From JBJEFI01 sp051873875 (GTDB lineage Bacteria > Bacillota > Bacilli > Bacillales > Bacillaceae_G), in contig JBJEFI010000103.1 of assembly GCA_051873875.1 (NCBI GenBank), forward strand, positions 1-36,904: 36,904 nucleotides of DNA, written 5' to 3'. Of this stretch, positions 15,856 through 23,710 are shown one piece after another. A program made the position numbers and the translations under genes. The notes under the pieces were generated by a model, which was not told the origin of the DNA, did no database searches, and saw only the letters and a list, made by a program, of their open reading frames with translations. How positions within the stretch are numbered: the first letter of the stretch is position 1; each line of letters opens with the position of its first letter.

Positions 15856-17243
15856 CAGTGGTCCAAACAGAATTACTAGAAGCTATTTTAAATAGTATTG
15901 ATGAAGCAATTCATGTTGTCGATGAAAACGGGGTAACGATTTTTTATAATCATAATGCAGCGGAAATGGATGGAATGAAGCAAGAAGAGGTATTAGGGAA
16001 ATATGTATTAGAGTCTTTTCCTTCTTTGACAGTAGAAAGTAGCACGTTATTTACCGTATTAAAAACAGGTAAACCAATTATCAGAAGACCACAACGTTTT
16101 CAAAATAAAAAAGGAAAATATATTGAAACAATTAACACAACTTTGCCAATTTATATTGGAAGGAAGATAGCTGGTGCTGTTGAAATTGGAAAAAATTATT
16201 CTTCTATTCAAGCATTAACAGAGCAGATTACAAAGTTACAAATGAAAATAGCTAGTAGTAAAAAGAAAAAAACAGATGCTTCCTATTATACATTACAGGA
16301 TTATTTAACTGTAAACGAGCAAATGATTGCCCAAAAAAAAGAAATTGAAAAGGTAGCAAAAGCCAATGTAAATGTATTAATTTATGGTGAAACGGGAACA
16401 GGAAAAGAATTAATTGTTCAAGGAATTCATCATGCTTCTAATAGAAGAAACAAGGCATTTATTGTTCAAAATTGTGCGGCTATTCCTGAACAATTATTAG
16501 AAGGAATATTATTTGGTACAACGAAAGGGAGCTATACAGGTGCAGTTGATCGTCCTGGCTTGTTTGAATTGGCCAATGAAGGAACATTATTTTTAGATGA
16601 ATTGAATTCCTTGCCAATTCAGTTACAAGCCAAATTATTGCGTGTACTAGAAGATGGCTATGTAAGGAGAATAGGTGATACTGCTGTAAGAAAAATAGAT
16701 GTGCGTGTTATTGTCGCAATGAATGAACATCCAAAAGAATGTGTAGATAAAAAGAAATTAAGAGAAGATTTATATTTTCGAATTGGCATGTTTTCCTTTC
16801 ATTTATTACCTTTGCGAGAACGAAAAGAGGATAGTACCTTTTTACTTCATCATTTTTTATGTATCTATGGAGAAAGAGATGCATTTTCTTTTTCTGCAGA
16901 AGCGCTTGTTCATTTACAACAATATAACTGGCCAGGAAATGTACGTGAATTAAAAAGTACAGTTCAATATGCAGTAACGATTTGTGAAGGAGCGATGATT
17001 ACATCAAAAGATTTGCCTGTCCATATTAGAGAACAAGCAGCATTGTTTCAAGAATATACGTCACCACTAAAACCCCTCCGTCAGGCATTAGATGAAACAG
17101 AGTATACGCTTATTAATCAAGCGATGAAAGAAAGTGATGGAAATGTAGTGAAAGCTGCAAAATTATTACAAATTCCGCGTCAAACACTTCAATATAAATT
17201 AGGAAAACAAGTGCCGAAAAATGAGCATCTTTCTAAGGGATAG
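15852..17243 (+). CDS. kamR: KamR, sigma-54-dependent activator
   Basis: A 463-aa enhancer-binding protein. A PAS domain (about residues 1-110, LNSIDEAIHVVDENGVTIFYN) is followed by a basic linker and a AAA+ domain. Walker A is GETGTGKE (179-186). The sigma-54 contact loop is GSYTGA (226-231), a variant of GAFTGA. Walker B is LFLDE (246-250). A Fis-type helix-turn-helix is at the C terminus (NVVKAAKLLQIPRQTLQYKLG). It should sense a metabolite or redox cue through PAS and open the -24/-12 promoters at 10907 and 17457. The ATG at 15852 (AAGGA 9 bp upstream) overlaps the yodP stop; ATG 15831 is less likely. Confidence 0.93.
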   Translation: MTVVQTELLEAILNSIDEAIHVVDENGVTIFYNHNAAEMDGMKQEEVLGKYVLESFPSLTVESSTLFTVLKTGKPIIRRPQRFQNKKGKYIETINTTLPIYIGRKIAGAVEIGKNYSSIQALTEQITKLQMKIASSKKKKTDASYYTLQDYLTVNEQMIAQKKEIEKVAKANVNVLIYGETGTGKELIVQGIHHASNRRNKAFIVQNCAAIPEQLLEGILFGTTKGSYTGAVDRPGLFELANEGTLFLDELNSLPIQLQAKLLRVLEDGYVRRIGDTAVRKIDVRVIVAMNEHPKECVDKKKLREDLYFRIGMFSFHLLPLRERKEDSTFLLHHFLCIYGERDAFSFSAEALVHLQQYNWPGNVRELKSTVQYAVTICEGAMITSKDLPVHIREQAALFQEYTSPLKPLRQALDETEYTLINQAMKESDGNVVKAAKLLQIPRQTLQYKLGKQVPKNEHLSKG

Positions 17244-17253
17244 AGATTATTTG

Positions 17254-17306
17254 AATGCCGAAAAATTGGCATAAACAAAAAAATGCCGATTTTTCGGCAT
17301 TTTTTA
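17254..17306 (+). terminator. Long hairpin terminator after kamR
   Basis: AATGCCGAAAA-ATTGGCAT pairs with ATGCCGAT-TTTTCGGCATT, a 19-bp stem with a 10-nt A-rich loop, followed by T. It separates the yodT-kamR operon from kamA. Confidence 0.9.
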
Positions 17307-17365
17307 TTTGAAGTTGTTTGATGAATGTAAATGTCTTTCGTTATATAATGTTCGTTTCTCTTTTT

Positions 17366-17394
17366 CACCATGATACGTGTATATACATATTGTA
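17366..17394 (+). promoter_or_regulatory. Candidate sigma-K promoter of kamA
   Basis: CACC, 16 bp, then CATATTGTA fits the sigma-K pattern mACm-N16-CATANNNTA at every fixed position. It is 117 bp before the kamA ATG. Published work on the B. thuringiensis kam locus, as I recall it, reports both sigma-54 and sigma-K control of kamA, which agrees. Confidence 0.65.
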
Positions 17395-17456
17395 TTGTAT
17401 AACTGTTTTTTGAAAAACGTAAATAAATAGTTCTTTTTTTGCAATTTTGTTTGTAA

Positions 17457-17471
17457 TGGTACGTTTTTTGC
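17457..17471 (+). promoter_or_regulatory. Sigma-54 (-24/-12) promoter of kamA
   Basis: TGGTACGTTTTTTGC matches TGGYACG-N4-TTGC with correct GG-to-GC spacing. It lies 40 bp before the kamA start, and the downstream bases (ATATGAAAT) resemble those after the yodT promoter (ATAAGAAAT). Confidence 0.88.
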
Positions 17472-17510
17472 ATATGAAATAGTGAGAAAAGATAATGAGG
17501 AGGAAAAAGT

Positions 17511-18917
17511 ATGAAATACAATTTATATAAACCTACACGTCATTGGAGTGAAATTGAACTTTGGAAGGATGTTACAGAAGCACAATGGAACGATTGGATT
17601 TGGCAATTAACGAATACAATTCGTACATTAGATGATTTAAAGAAAGTAATTAATTTAACACCAGAAGAAGAAGAAGGTGTACGAATTTCTACAAAAACAA
17701 TTCCTCTAAATATTACTCCTTATTATGCCTGGTTGATGAATCCAGATGATGCTCGTTGTCCAATTCGGATGCAATCTGTTCCAATTGGTAAGGAAATGTA
17801 TAAAACTCGTTATGACTTAGAAGATCCTCTTCATGAAGATGAAGATAGTCCAACGCCAGGGTTAACACATCGTTATCCAGATCGGGTGCTATTTTTAGTG
17901 ACAAATCAATGTTCAATGTACTGTCGTTATTGTACCCGCCGTCGTTTTTCCGGTCAGATTGGAATGGGTGTGCCGAAAAAACAATTAGATGCAGCTATTA
18001 ATTATATTCGTAATGCACCTGAAGTACGAGATGTATTAATTTCTGGTGGGGATGGCTTACTTATTAATGATCAAATTTTAGAATATATTTTAAAGCATTT
18101 ACGAGAAATTGACCATGTGGAGATTATTCGAATTGGTACACGTGCACCAGTCGTATTCCCACAACGAATTACAGAAAATTTATGTAACATTTTAAAGAAA
18201 TATCACCCAATATGGTTAAATACACATTTTAACACGTCAATTGAAATTACAGAGGAATCAAAGAAAGCTTGCGAAATGCTAGCAAATGCAGGAGTGCCAA
18301 TTGGGAATCAGTCAGTTATTTTAGCAGGGATTAACGATAGCGTACCAATTATGAAGCAATTAATGCATGATTTAGTAAAAATTCGTGTTCGTCCTTATTA
18401 TATTTATCAATGTGACCTTTCAGAAGGAATTGGTCATTTCCGTGCACCTGTTTCAAAAGGATTAGAAATTATTGAAGGGTTACGTGGTCATACGAGTGGC
18501 TATGCCGTTCCTACTTTCGTTGTGGATGCACCTGGTGGAGGTGGCAAAATCGCCCTTCAGCCAAATTACCTTATTTCTCAAAGTGCAGATAAAGTAGTAT
18601 TACGGAATTTTGAAGGCGTTATCACCACTTATCCAGAGCCAGAAAATTATGTAGCAGGTCGGGCAGATGACTATTTTAAAAATGTGTATCCAAATTATTT
18701 AGAAAAAGATTCTGTCGTTGGTGTTGCTGGATTACTCCATGATAAACAATTTAATTTAGTACCAGAAGGAATCAAGCGCCTCGATCGCCGGAAAGGTTAT
18801 GAAGAAAATCCAACTCATACGTCATTGAAAGATAAGCGGGAAAAACGAGATGAATTAAAGGAAAAGAAATTCAATGCACAGTTGAATAAAGCAGATGCAA
18901 AAGAAACGGGGGCTTAA
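17511..18917 (+). CDS. kamA: L-lysine 2,3-aminomutase
   Basis: A 468-aa radical-SAM enzyme converting L-lysine to L-beta-lysine. The [4Fe-4S]/SAM motif is C134-x3-C138-x2-C141 (NQCSMYCRYCTRRR). The PLP lysine is K346 in PGGGGKIALQPNY. The C-terminal charged tail is rich in Lys and Glu, as in other Bacillus KamA. The start has GAGGAGG 7-8 bp upstream. It is transcribed apart from the yodT operon, from its own sigma-54 and probable sigma-K promoters, with yokU directly behind. Beta-lysine would feed YodP (acetylation) and then the YodT/YodRS/YodQ steps, either for catabolism or as an osmolyte. Confidence 0.97.
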   Translation: MKYNLYKPTRHWSEIELWKDVTEAQWNDWIWQLTNTIRTLDDLKKVINLTPEEEEGVRISTKTIPLNITPYYAWLMNPDDARCPIRMQSVPIGKEMYKTRYDLEDPLHEDEDSPTPGLTHRYPDRVLFLVTNQCSMYCRYCTRRRFSGQIGMGVPKKQLDAAINYIRNAPEVRDVLISGGDGLLINDQILEYILKHLREIDHVEIIRIGTRAPVVFPQRITENLCNILKKYHPIWLNTHFNTSIEITEESKKACEMLANAGVPIGNQSVILAGINDSVPIMKQLMHDLVKIRVRPYYIYQCDLSEGIGHFRAPVSKGLEIIEGLRGHTSGYAVPTFVVDAPGGGGKIALQPNYLISQSADKVVLRNFEGVITTYPEPENYVAGRADDYFKNVYPNYLEKDSVVGVAGLLHDKQFNLVPEGIKRLDRRKGYEENPTHTSLKDKREKRDELKEKKFNAQLNKADAKETGA

Positions 18918-18918
18918 G

Positions 18919-19194
18919 ATGAATTGTCACTGGTGTGATTCAGCAAAAGTAAATGAAATAAAAAGTACAGTGTATTGGGAATTACCAGATGGAACAAATG
19001 CGATTTCCATTGAAGAGACACCGACAGTTTGCTGTAGTGACTGTGGAATGGAATATCAAGAAGAGGCAATTATTGAGGAAATAGAAAACCAATTGTTTTT
19101 AATTGACACCAAGAAATTAGCTAAAGTAGTAACTTATGATGCATTAATGACAACAGAACGGATTTTAAAAAGAAATTATTTTGCTGGTCTTTAG
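18919..19194 (+). CDS. yokU: YokU-family zinc-finger protein
   Basis: A 91-aa protein with two CxxC pairs, CHWC near residue 3 and CCSDC near residue 37, forming a YgiT-type zinc ribbon. The helical C-terminal half ends KRNYFAGL. The start ATG 18919 lies 1 bp after the kamA stop, with GGGGGC about 7 bp upstream; the longer open frame starting inside kamA has no site. In B. subtilis yokU is likewise beside kamA. Function unknown; possible DNA or RNA binding. Confidence 0.88.
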   Translation: MNCHWCDSAKVNEIKSTVYWELPDGTNAISIEETPTVCCSDCGMEYQEEAIIEEIENQLFLIDTKKLAKVVTYDALMTTERILKRNYFAGL

Positions 19195-19327
19195 TTGAAC
19201 AAATTAGATTTTATTGTTATTTAGGTAATAATTTAGATAAGGAAGCGGCTAATAGATAAATTTAGTATTGAAAAAGGAGAGTAGATTTGCTACGTTGGTA
19301 GTAAAAGTACGAGAGGATTTTTGAAGA

Positions 19328-19546
19328 ATGAATAAAAGTTTTTATCACTACATGATGAAGCATCGTCATGTTTCTGCCAAAAATGAAATAGAAGTACTAG
19401 CAAATGAAATGTATGAAGATCATGCTTTTCCAAAACAGTCATTTGAATATAATACAGTATCATCTTATTTAGAGTTAAGCTCCCATTTTCAATCAACAAT
19501 GTCTACCTTTGATCGTGCTTGGGAAATGTACGAACGAGATGAATAA
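19328..19546 (+). CDS. yozE: YozE-family protein (UPF0346)
   Basis: A 72-aa protein with the YozE pattern: SFYHYMMKHRH at the start, then ANEMYEDHAFPKQS, SSYLELSSHF and FDRAWEMYE. Members form a small helical domain of unknown function, sometimes called SAM-like. GAGAGG is 12 bp upstream of the ATG, a rather long spacing. The yozE-yokU-kamA neighbourhood is also found in B. subtilis. Confidence 0.9.
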   Translation: MNKSFYHYMMKHRHVSAKNEIEVLANEMYEDHAFPKQSFEYNTVSSYLELSSHFQSTMSTFDRAWEMYERDE

Positions 19547-19582
19547 AGGAAGGCTTCTTATAGAAACCTTCCTTTATTTTAT
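19545..19582. terminator. Bidirectional terminator between convergent genes
   Basis: AAAGGAAGG and CCTTCCTTT form the stem with extra pairing in the loop (TTC/GAA). A-runs precede and T-runs follow. It serves yozE and the CNNM-like gene, which ends at 19615 on the other strand. Confidence 0.85.
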
Positions 19583-19614
19583 TTGTGCATATAGATGCTT
19601 TTCCTACTTGTTTA

Positions 19615-20940
19615 TCATACTGTTTTTTCAGCATGCTTTATTATTTTAAGTTTTGAAATACGATTTTCGCTAGCTTCTATTACTTCAAATGTACAGTTTT
19701 CAATCTTTACTTCGGTATTTTCACCTTTATTAATAATACGACCAATTTGTCCCATTACATATCCACCAATTGTATCGTAGTCTTCTTCATCAATAGAAAG
19801 GTTTAGTAAATGCTTTAATTTGGTTATTGGATATGCCCCTTGGACAATAAACGTATTATCGTCTAATTGAGTTATTTCTTGTTCTTCAAATTCATCATAT
19901 TCATCACGAATATTTCCGACGATTTCTTCCACTAAATCCTCTATGGTAATAATACCAGCTGTGCCACCGTATTCATCAACAACAACGGCTAAATAAGTTG
20001 TGCCTTGTTGTAGCTTTGCGAAAGCATCTGATGTTTTTGTTGCTTCAAGTATGTAATGCGGTTTTCTAAGTAATTTTCTAACATTAATTTGTTTTGTTTG
20101 ATGATTCACTAAATAAGGAAGTAAGTCCTTTACATGAAGGATACCAATGATGTTATCAATATTCTCTTCATATACAGGAATACGTGTATATTTTTCCCTT
20201 ACAACAAGGGAAAGGATTTCTTCTATTGAATCAGATGTGGGAAAAGCAACAATATCTGTTCGATGAGTCATTACTTCTCCAACTGTTTTATCATTAAATT
20301 CCAGCACATTGCTAATCATTGTTTTCTCTGTATGTTGGATGACACCACTTTCTTCTCCTACATCAACCATCATTCGAATTTCTTCTTCGGTTACTGTTTC
20401 TTCCGATTCATTTGGATCTTTTCCAAGTAAACGAATAACGCCATTTGTAGAAAAAGAGAGCATTTTTACAAACGGTCTTGTGATTTTAGCAATGATAGTA
20501 AGTGGACGGGCAACAAATAATGAAATACCTTCTGGCTTTTGCATCCCGATTCGTTTCGGAACAAGTTCACCAAATACAAGTGTAACGTAAGATAGTATTA
20601 TCGTAACAATAATTAAGGAACATGTCTGAATGACGCTTTCACTAATTGGAAGATTCGTTTCTACTGCCCAGGCTGTAATTCGTTTTGCAAAGCTTTCTGC
20701 AGCAAAAGCACTCGCTAAGAAACCAGATAAAGTAACACCAACTTGGATTGTTGCCAAAAATTTACTAGGCTCTTTAATTAACGCAACAATTAACTTTGCA
20801 CGTTTGTTTCCTTCTTCAGCCATTCTTTTAATCTTTTGATCATTCAGCGAGATAATAGCAATCTCAGAAGCAGCAAAAAATGCATTTACAAAGATTAAGA
20901 TAAGTAGTACGAATAATTTTAACAGTATGGAGTCGTCCAT
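19615..20940 (-). CDS. CNNM/CorC-family membrane protein (DUF21-CBS-CorC_HlyC)
   Basis: A 441-aa 'hemolysin-family' protein. Three or four membrane segments in a DUF21/CNNM domain cover about residues 1-190, starting with an uncleaved hydrophobic segment (LLKLFVLLILIFVNAFFAASEIAI). A pair of CBS domains follows (about 205-330, containing VMTHRTDIVAFP and RIPVYEENIDNIIGILHVKDLL). The C-terminal CorC_HlyC domain holds VVDEYGGTAGIITIEDLVEEIVG. Members such as B. subtilis MpfA export magnesium. Several paralogues exist in Bacillus, so no symbol is given. An inverted repeat overlaps its likely promoter at 20993-21034. Confidence 0.92.
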   Translation of the reverse strand: MDDSILLKLFVLLILIFVNAFFAASEIAIISLNDQKIKRMAEEGNKRAKLIVALIKEPSKFLATIQVGVTLSGFLASAFAAESFAKRITAWAVETNLPISESVIQTCSLIIVTIILSYVTLVFGELVPKRIGMQKPEGISLFVARPLTIIAKITRPFVKMLSFSTNGVIRLLGKDPNESEETVTEEEIRMMVDVGEESGVIQHTEKTMISNVLEFNDKTVGEVMTHRTDIVAFPTSDSIEEILSLVVREKYTRIPVYEENIDNIIGILHVKDLLPYLVNHQTKQINVRKLLRKPHYILEATKTSDAFAKLQQGTTYLAVVVDEYGGTAGIITIEDLVEEIVGNIRDEYDEFEEQEITQLDDNTFIVQGAYPITKLKHLLNLSIDEEDYDTIGGYVMGQIGRIINKGENTEVKIENCTFEVIEASENRISKLKIIKHAEKTV

Positions 20941-20992
20941 AGTTTGTATAACACACCCTTTTAAATAATTATTTGTATAATAGTATAGCGTA

Positions 20993-21034
20993 TTTTTACA
21001 GAAAAAGAAAACTAATACTTATTTTCTGTAAAAA
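20993..21034. repeat. 13-bp perfect inverted repeat in the divergent promoter region
   Basis: TTTTTACAGAAAA and TTTTCTGTAAAAA flank a 16-nt spacer. On the minus strand the proximal arm overlaps a plausible sigma-A promoter of the CNNM-like gene (TTTTCT, 17 bp, TATTAT). It may be an operator or an RNA hairpin. It has no G/C-rich stem and no downstream gene end, so a terminator role is less likely. Confidence 0.6.
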
Positions 21035-21087
21035 CAGATGGGGCTTTCTTTCATAAAACAGCAGTTTAAATTAGACGTTTATCTCAA

Positions 21088-21114
21088 ACCTTAATGCACG
21101 CTATGCATATAGTA
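21088..21114 (+). promoter_or_regulatory. Candidate sigma-K promoter of the interrupted gene
   Basis: AC (21088-21089), 16 bp, then CATATAGTA fits the mother-cell sigma-K pattern AC-N16/17-CATANNNTA. It is 48 bp before ATG 21162. With no terminator in between, transcripts could continue into the recombinase gene at 21333. Confidence 0.55.
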
Positions 21115-21161
21115 TTAAAAGGAATGGTGGAAGTATTGGCTGATTGAAGGGGTGTGCGAAT

Positions 21162-21269
21162 ATGTCTAAGAAGAAGCAGCCAAAATATAACGTGGGAGAC
21201 ATAGTCGTCATTACGTTATATGGAACAGTGGGAAAAATAACAAATATAACCTTTTTAATTTATTGGTAA
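21162..21269 (+). pseudogene. 5' part of a gene interrupted by the recombinase element
   Basis: An open frame of 35 codons starting MSKKKQPKYNVGDIVVITL, with AAGGGG about 10 bp upstream. The first 29 codons are host sequence, to ATA at 21246-21248. The last six (TFLIYW) come from the element before a TAA. The frame continues, in phase, with 25634-26233. The joined protein would be 228 aa, soluble, with an SH3-like/KOW-type start (YNVGDIVVITLYGTVGKI). By neighbourhood it may be the yodN counterpart, which in B. subtilis I recall lying near yozE; not verified. Confidence 0.8.
21235..21249 (+). other. Left attachment site (attL) core
   Basis: AAATAACAAATATAA matches 25620-25634 (AAATAACAAACATAA) with one difference. 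The element-side arm ATTTATTGGTAATCCTA (21258-21274) is inverted relative to TAGGAAACCAATAAAT at the right end. The centre of that dyad falls at about 21248, inside the core. Confidence 0.78.
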
Positions 21270-21332
21270 TCCTACTAAGAAAAGTAGGAGGGCTGTATCA
21301 ATCGTAAATGAAAGAATAGGAGGCTTATATAA

Positions 21333-22820
21333 ATGGCGTTGGCAGCAATTTATTTACGGTTATCGAAAGATGAAGAAAACCAAGGAATCGATCAAGTACT
21401 AGATAATCATCGAAGAAAGTTAGTGAAGTTAGCAAATAAGCAAGGAATGTCCTTTGATATTTACCAAGAAATACAAAGTGGTGTTGATATAGAGAGGCAG
21501 CAATTAAATTTATTACTTTCTAGATTAGAAGAATACGAGTATATTATTGTTCATGATTTAGACCGAATTACACGTGATAATATTCATGCGGAACAAATCA
21601 AATTACTACTTATTGAAAATAATATTAAAATTTTAACACCGAGTGGTGAAATAGATGTTAGTAATGAAATTAATGAGATGATGTTTTCATTCCAAGCAAT
21701 AATGGCTAATTATGAATGGAAACAAATTCGTAAACGCCTTGCTCGTGGACGTATGGCGATAGCTGAAAAAGGGTATTGGGTGCATACAAATCAAATACCA
21801 TTAGGCTATTCAAAAACAGCTGAGAAAAAACTAGTTATTCATGAAGAAGAGGCAAAAATTATTCGTTATATTTTTGAGCAGACGTTAAAAGGAGTAACGG
21901 CAAATGAAATCATGAAGCGTATGTATGCATTTGGATGGCGCTCTAGAAATGGGAATGTCTTAACAACAAGTCATATTAATGTCATTCGAAAGAATCCTAC
22001 TTATTATGGCTGTATTCATGTAAAGCCAAAGAAGACAAAAAGAATCGTAGAAGAAGTGTTTATTGAAGATGCTCATGAAGGTATTGTTACGAAAGAAATA
22101 TTTTTAAATGTACAAGAAATGTTACAAAGTAATAAGGGGAAAAAATTTAGAGAAAGGGGAGAGATAACTCGGGCGCTACAAGGAATTATTCGGTGTGCTA
22201 AGTGTGGTAGAAAACGGTATATTCAAAAAGATGGGAGTGGGACAGATTATATTAAGGCTTGTAACAATAGTAAGGCTACGATTAATGCTTGTTCAGATAG
22301 CGGCTATCAATATTGGAAAGTAGAAGAAAAAGTATTTCAAGCATTGGCAGAATATCAGGAGCAATTAATTCATGAATTAGAGATAGTACAAGTGACTCAA
22401 TCTAACAATGATAAGAAAAAAATAGAAGAAGAAATGAAAAGAATGCACATTCAAAAGGAGAAGCAATTAGTAAAACGAAAGCAGCTCACAACATTACGAA
22501 TTGAAAATGAAATTACGAAACAAGAATTTGAAGATTATAAGCACCAACTAGATATGTTTATTTTAGAAATTGATCAACAATTGAATAGTTTCCAACGAAT
22601 TCTTTTTAATATAGAAAGACGGGAGAGGGAACAACCTGAAATAAAGGAAATACTAAATATACTTCCTCAATTAACAGCACTTAATCCAGTGTTCGTTAAT
22701 CAATTTATTCGTCAATTTATAAAGACGATTTATTTTGCGACGAATGAGTGTAGTGTAGGAAATTATAAAACGTACAAACGAACGTATAAGCACATTTATT
22801 TGGAAATCGAACCGTATTAG
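21333..22820 (+). CDS. Large serine recombinase (integrase/excisionase)
   Basis: A 495-aa recombinase of the SpoIVCA/SprA kind. The resolvase domain (about 1-145) has the nucleophile S11 in YLRLS, the arginine of SGVDIERQQL and DRITRD. The recombinase domain (about 155-260) includes GYSKTAEKKLVIHEEEAKII. The zinc ribbon is C288-x2-C291-x18-C310-x9-C320. A coiled-coil region (about 350-430) and a C-terminal helical tail follow. No frameshift is seen, so it should be active. AGGAGG lies 9 bp upstream of the ATG. The gene is 84 bp inside the left attachment core, pointing inward, as usual for such elements. A short hairpin (CCTACT/AGTAGG, 21271-21288) without a T-run lies before it. Confidence 0.95.
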   Translation: MALAAIYLRLSKDEENQGIDQVLDNHRRKLVKLANKQGMSFDIYQEIQSGVDIERQQLNLLLSRLEEYEYIIVHDLDRITRDNIHAEQIKLLLIENNIKILTPSGEIDVSNEINEMMFSFQAIMANYEWKQIRKRLARGRMAIAEKGYWVHTNQIPLGYSKTAEKKLVIHEEEAKIIRYIFEQTLKGVTANEIMKRMYAFGWRSRNGNVLTTSHINVIRKNPTYYGCIHVKPKKTKRIVEEVFIEDAHEGIVTKEIFLNVQEMLQSNKGKKFRERGEITRALQGIIRCAKCGRKRYIQKDGSGTDYIKACNNSKATINACSDSGYQYWKVEEKVFQALAEYQEQLIHELEIVQVTQSNNDKKKIEEEMKRMHIQKEKQLVKRKQLTTLRIENEITKQEFEDYKHQLDMFILEIDQQLNSFQRILFNIERREREQPEIKEILNILPQLTALNPVFVNQFIRQFIKTIYFATNECSVGNYKTYKRTYKHIYLEIEPY

Positions 22821-22932
22821 CATATTGCAAGTAGATAGTGTTACAGTAGTCAATAATAGGAAAGCATGTCTATTGTAGGGGGGTGATTAATAATATATAA
22901 AGATAAGCTGAAACGGAGAAGGAGTAAAATAA

Positions 22933-23448
22933 ATGAAGATATTTGTGATTATTCTTGTAGTTAGTTGTTTTATTTCTTTCTATAAAGGGCATTATCTAGA
23001 TAAAAAAAGGAAAATGAGTTATATAATGACAATGCTTATGTTTATTCCATTTTTAGCTACTTGGATGCTTACATTAACTATGCATAATTTTTCCATTGCA
23101 CTCATTTTAAGTATGCTCATTAGTGTAGGAATCGCAATTATCTTTTTAATAGATAATAGTGAAAAAATGTTAGAAAGTAGCGGGATGGCATTGATGAGTG
23201 GTGTGATGGGAAGCATGCTTGTCCCAATGATACCAAATAATATGATAGAAATGGTAAATCAATTTGTTTTATTTTTGTTCACAAGTTTGATAATATTAAC
23301 AATATTAAGTATATTTTTAAAACAAATGATGGCGACAAGAAAACGAATGATTTTATTTACGAGTATTTCTATTACGATTATTGTTGTATTATTTGTTCTT
23401 AGTTTAAATGTACAAAGTAGCATTCATCATCCTTATATGCACATGTAA
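22933..23448 (+). CDS. Multi-pass membrane protein with His/Met-rich end
   Basis: A 171-aa protein with about five hydrophobic segments (about residues 2-15, 30-48, 53-72, 107-128 and 140-158) and many methionines (MSYIMTMLMF, MALMSGVMGSMLVPM). It ends SSIHHPYMHM, a possible metal-binding tail. I do not recognise the family. GGAGAAGGAG precedes the start. It is the second gene in the element, 112 bp after the recombinase gene, in the same direction and with no terminator between them, so it may share the transcript. A terminator follows at 23539. Confidence 0.7.
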   Translation: MKIFVIILVVSCFISFYKGHYLDKKRKMSYIMTMLMFIPFLATWMLTLTMHNFSIALILSMLISVGIAIIFLIDNSEKMLESSGMALMSGVMGSMLVPMIPNNMIEMVNQFVLFLFTSLIILTILSIFLKQMMATRKRMILFTSISITIIVVLFVLSLNVQSSIHHPYMHM

Positions 23449-23538
23449 GCTGATTACACTTATTAATAGTGAAATTTCCATCGATAGGAGTTTTTCGACC
23501 TAGTGAATGGATAGTTGAACGGAATGAAATGAGCGGTA

Positions 23539-23569
23539 GATAGCTACGATTTAGTAGGTATCTTTTTTT
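23539..23569 (+). terminator. Rho-independent terminator
   Basis: GATAGCTAC and GTAGGTATC pair with one internal mismatch, followed by seven T. It closes the recombinase-membrane protein transcript 90 bp after the stop at 23448. Confidence 0.65.
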
Positions 23570-23710
23570 ATTATGAGGGGTATTATGCAAATTCAAAGGA
23601 CTTATTATTACATTTATAGCTAAAAAAATAAATAGGTTGTAATTAAATTGTCATATTATTCTGTTATGTTAATACCTAGAATTGCACCTATGGAGTAAAA
23701 GGAGTACAAG

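Noticed and set aside
21271..21288. Hairpin CCTACT/AGTAGG as a terminator before the recombinase gene
   Set aside because: Six pairs only and no T-run follows.
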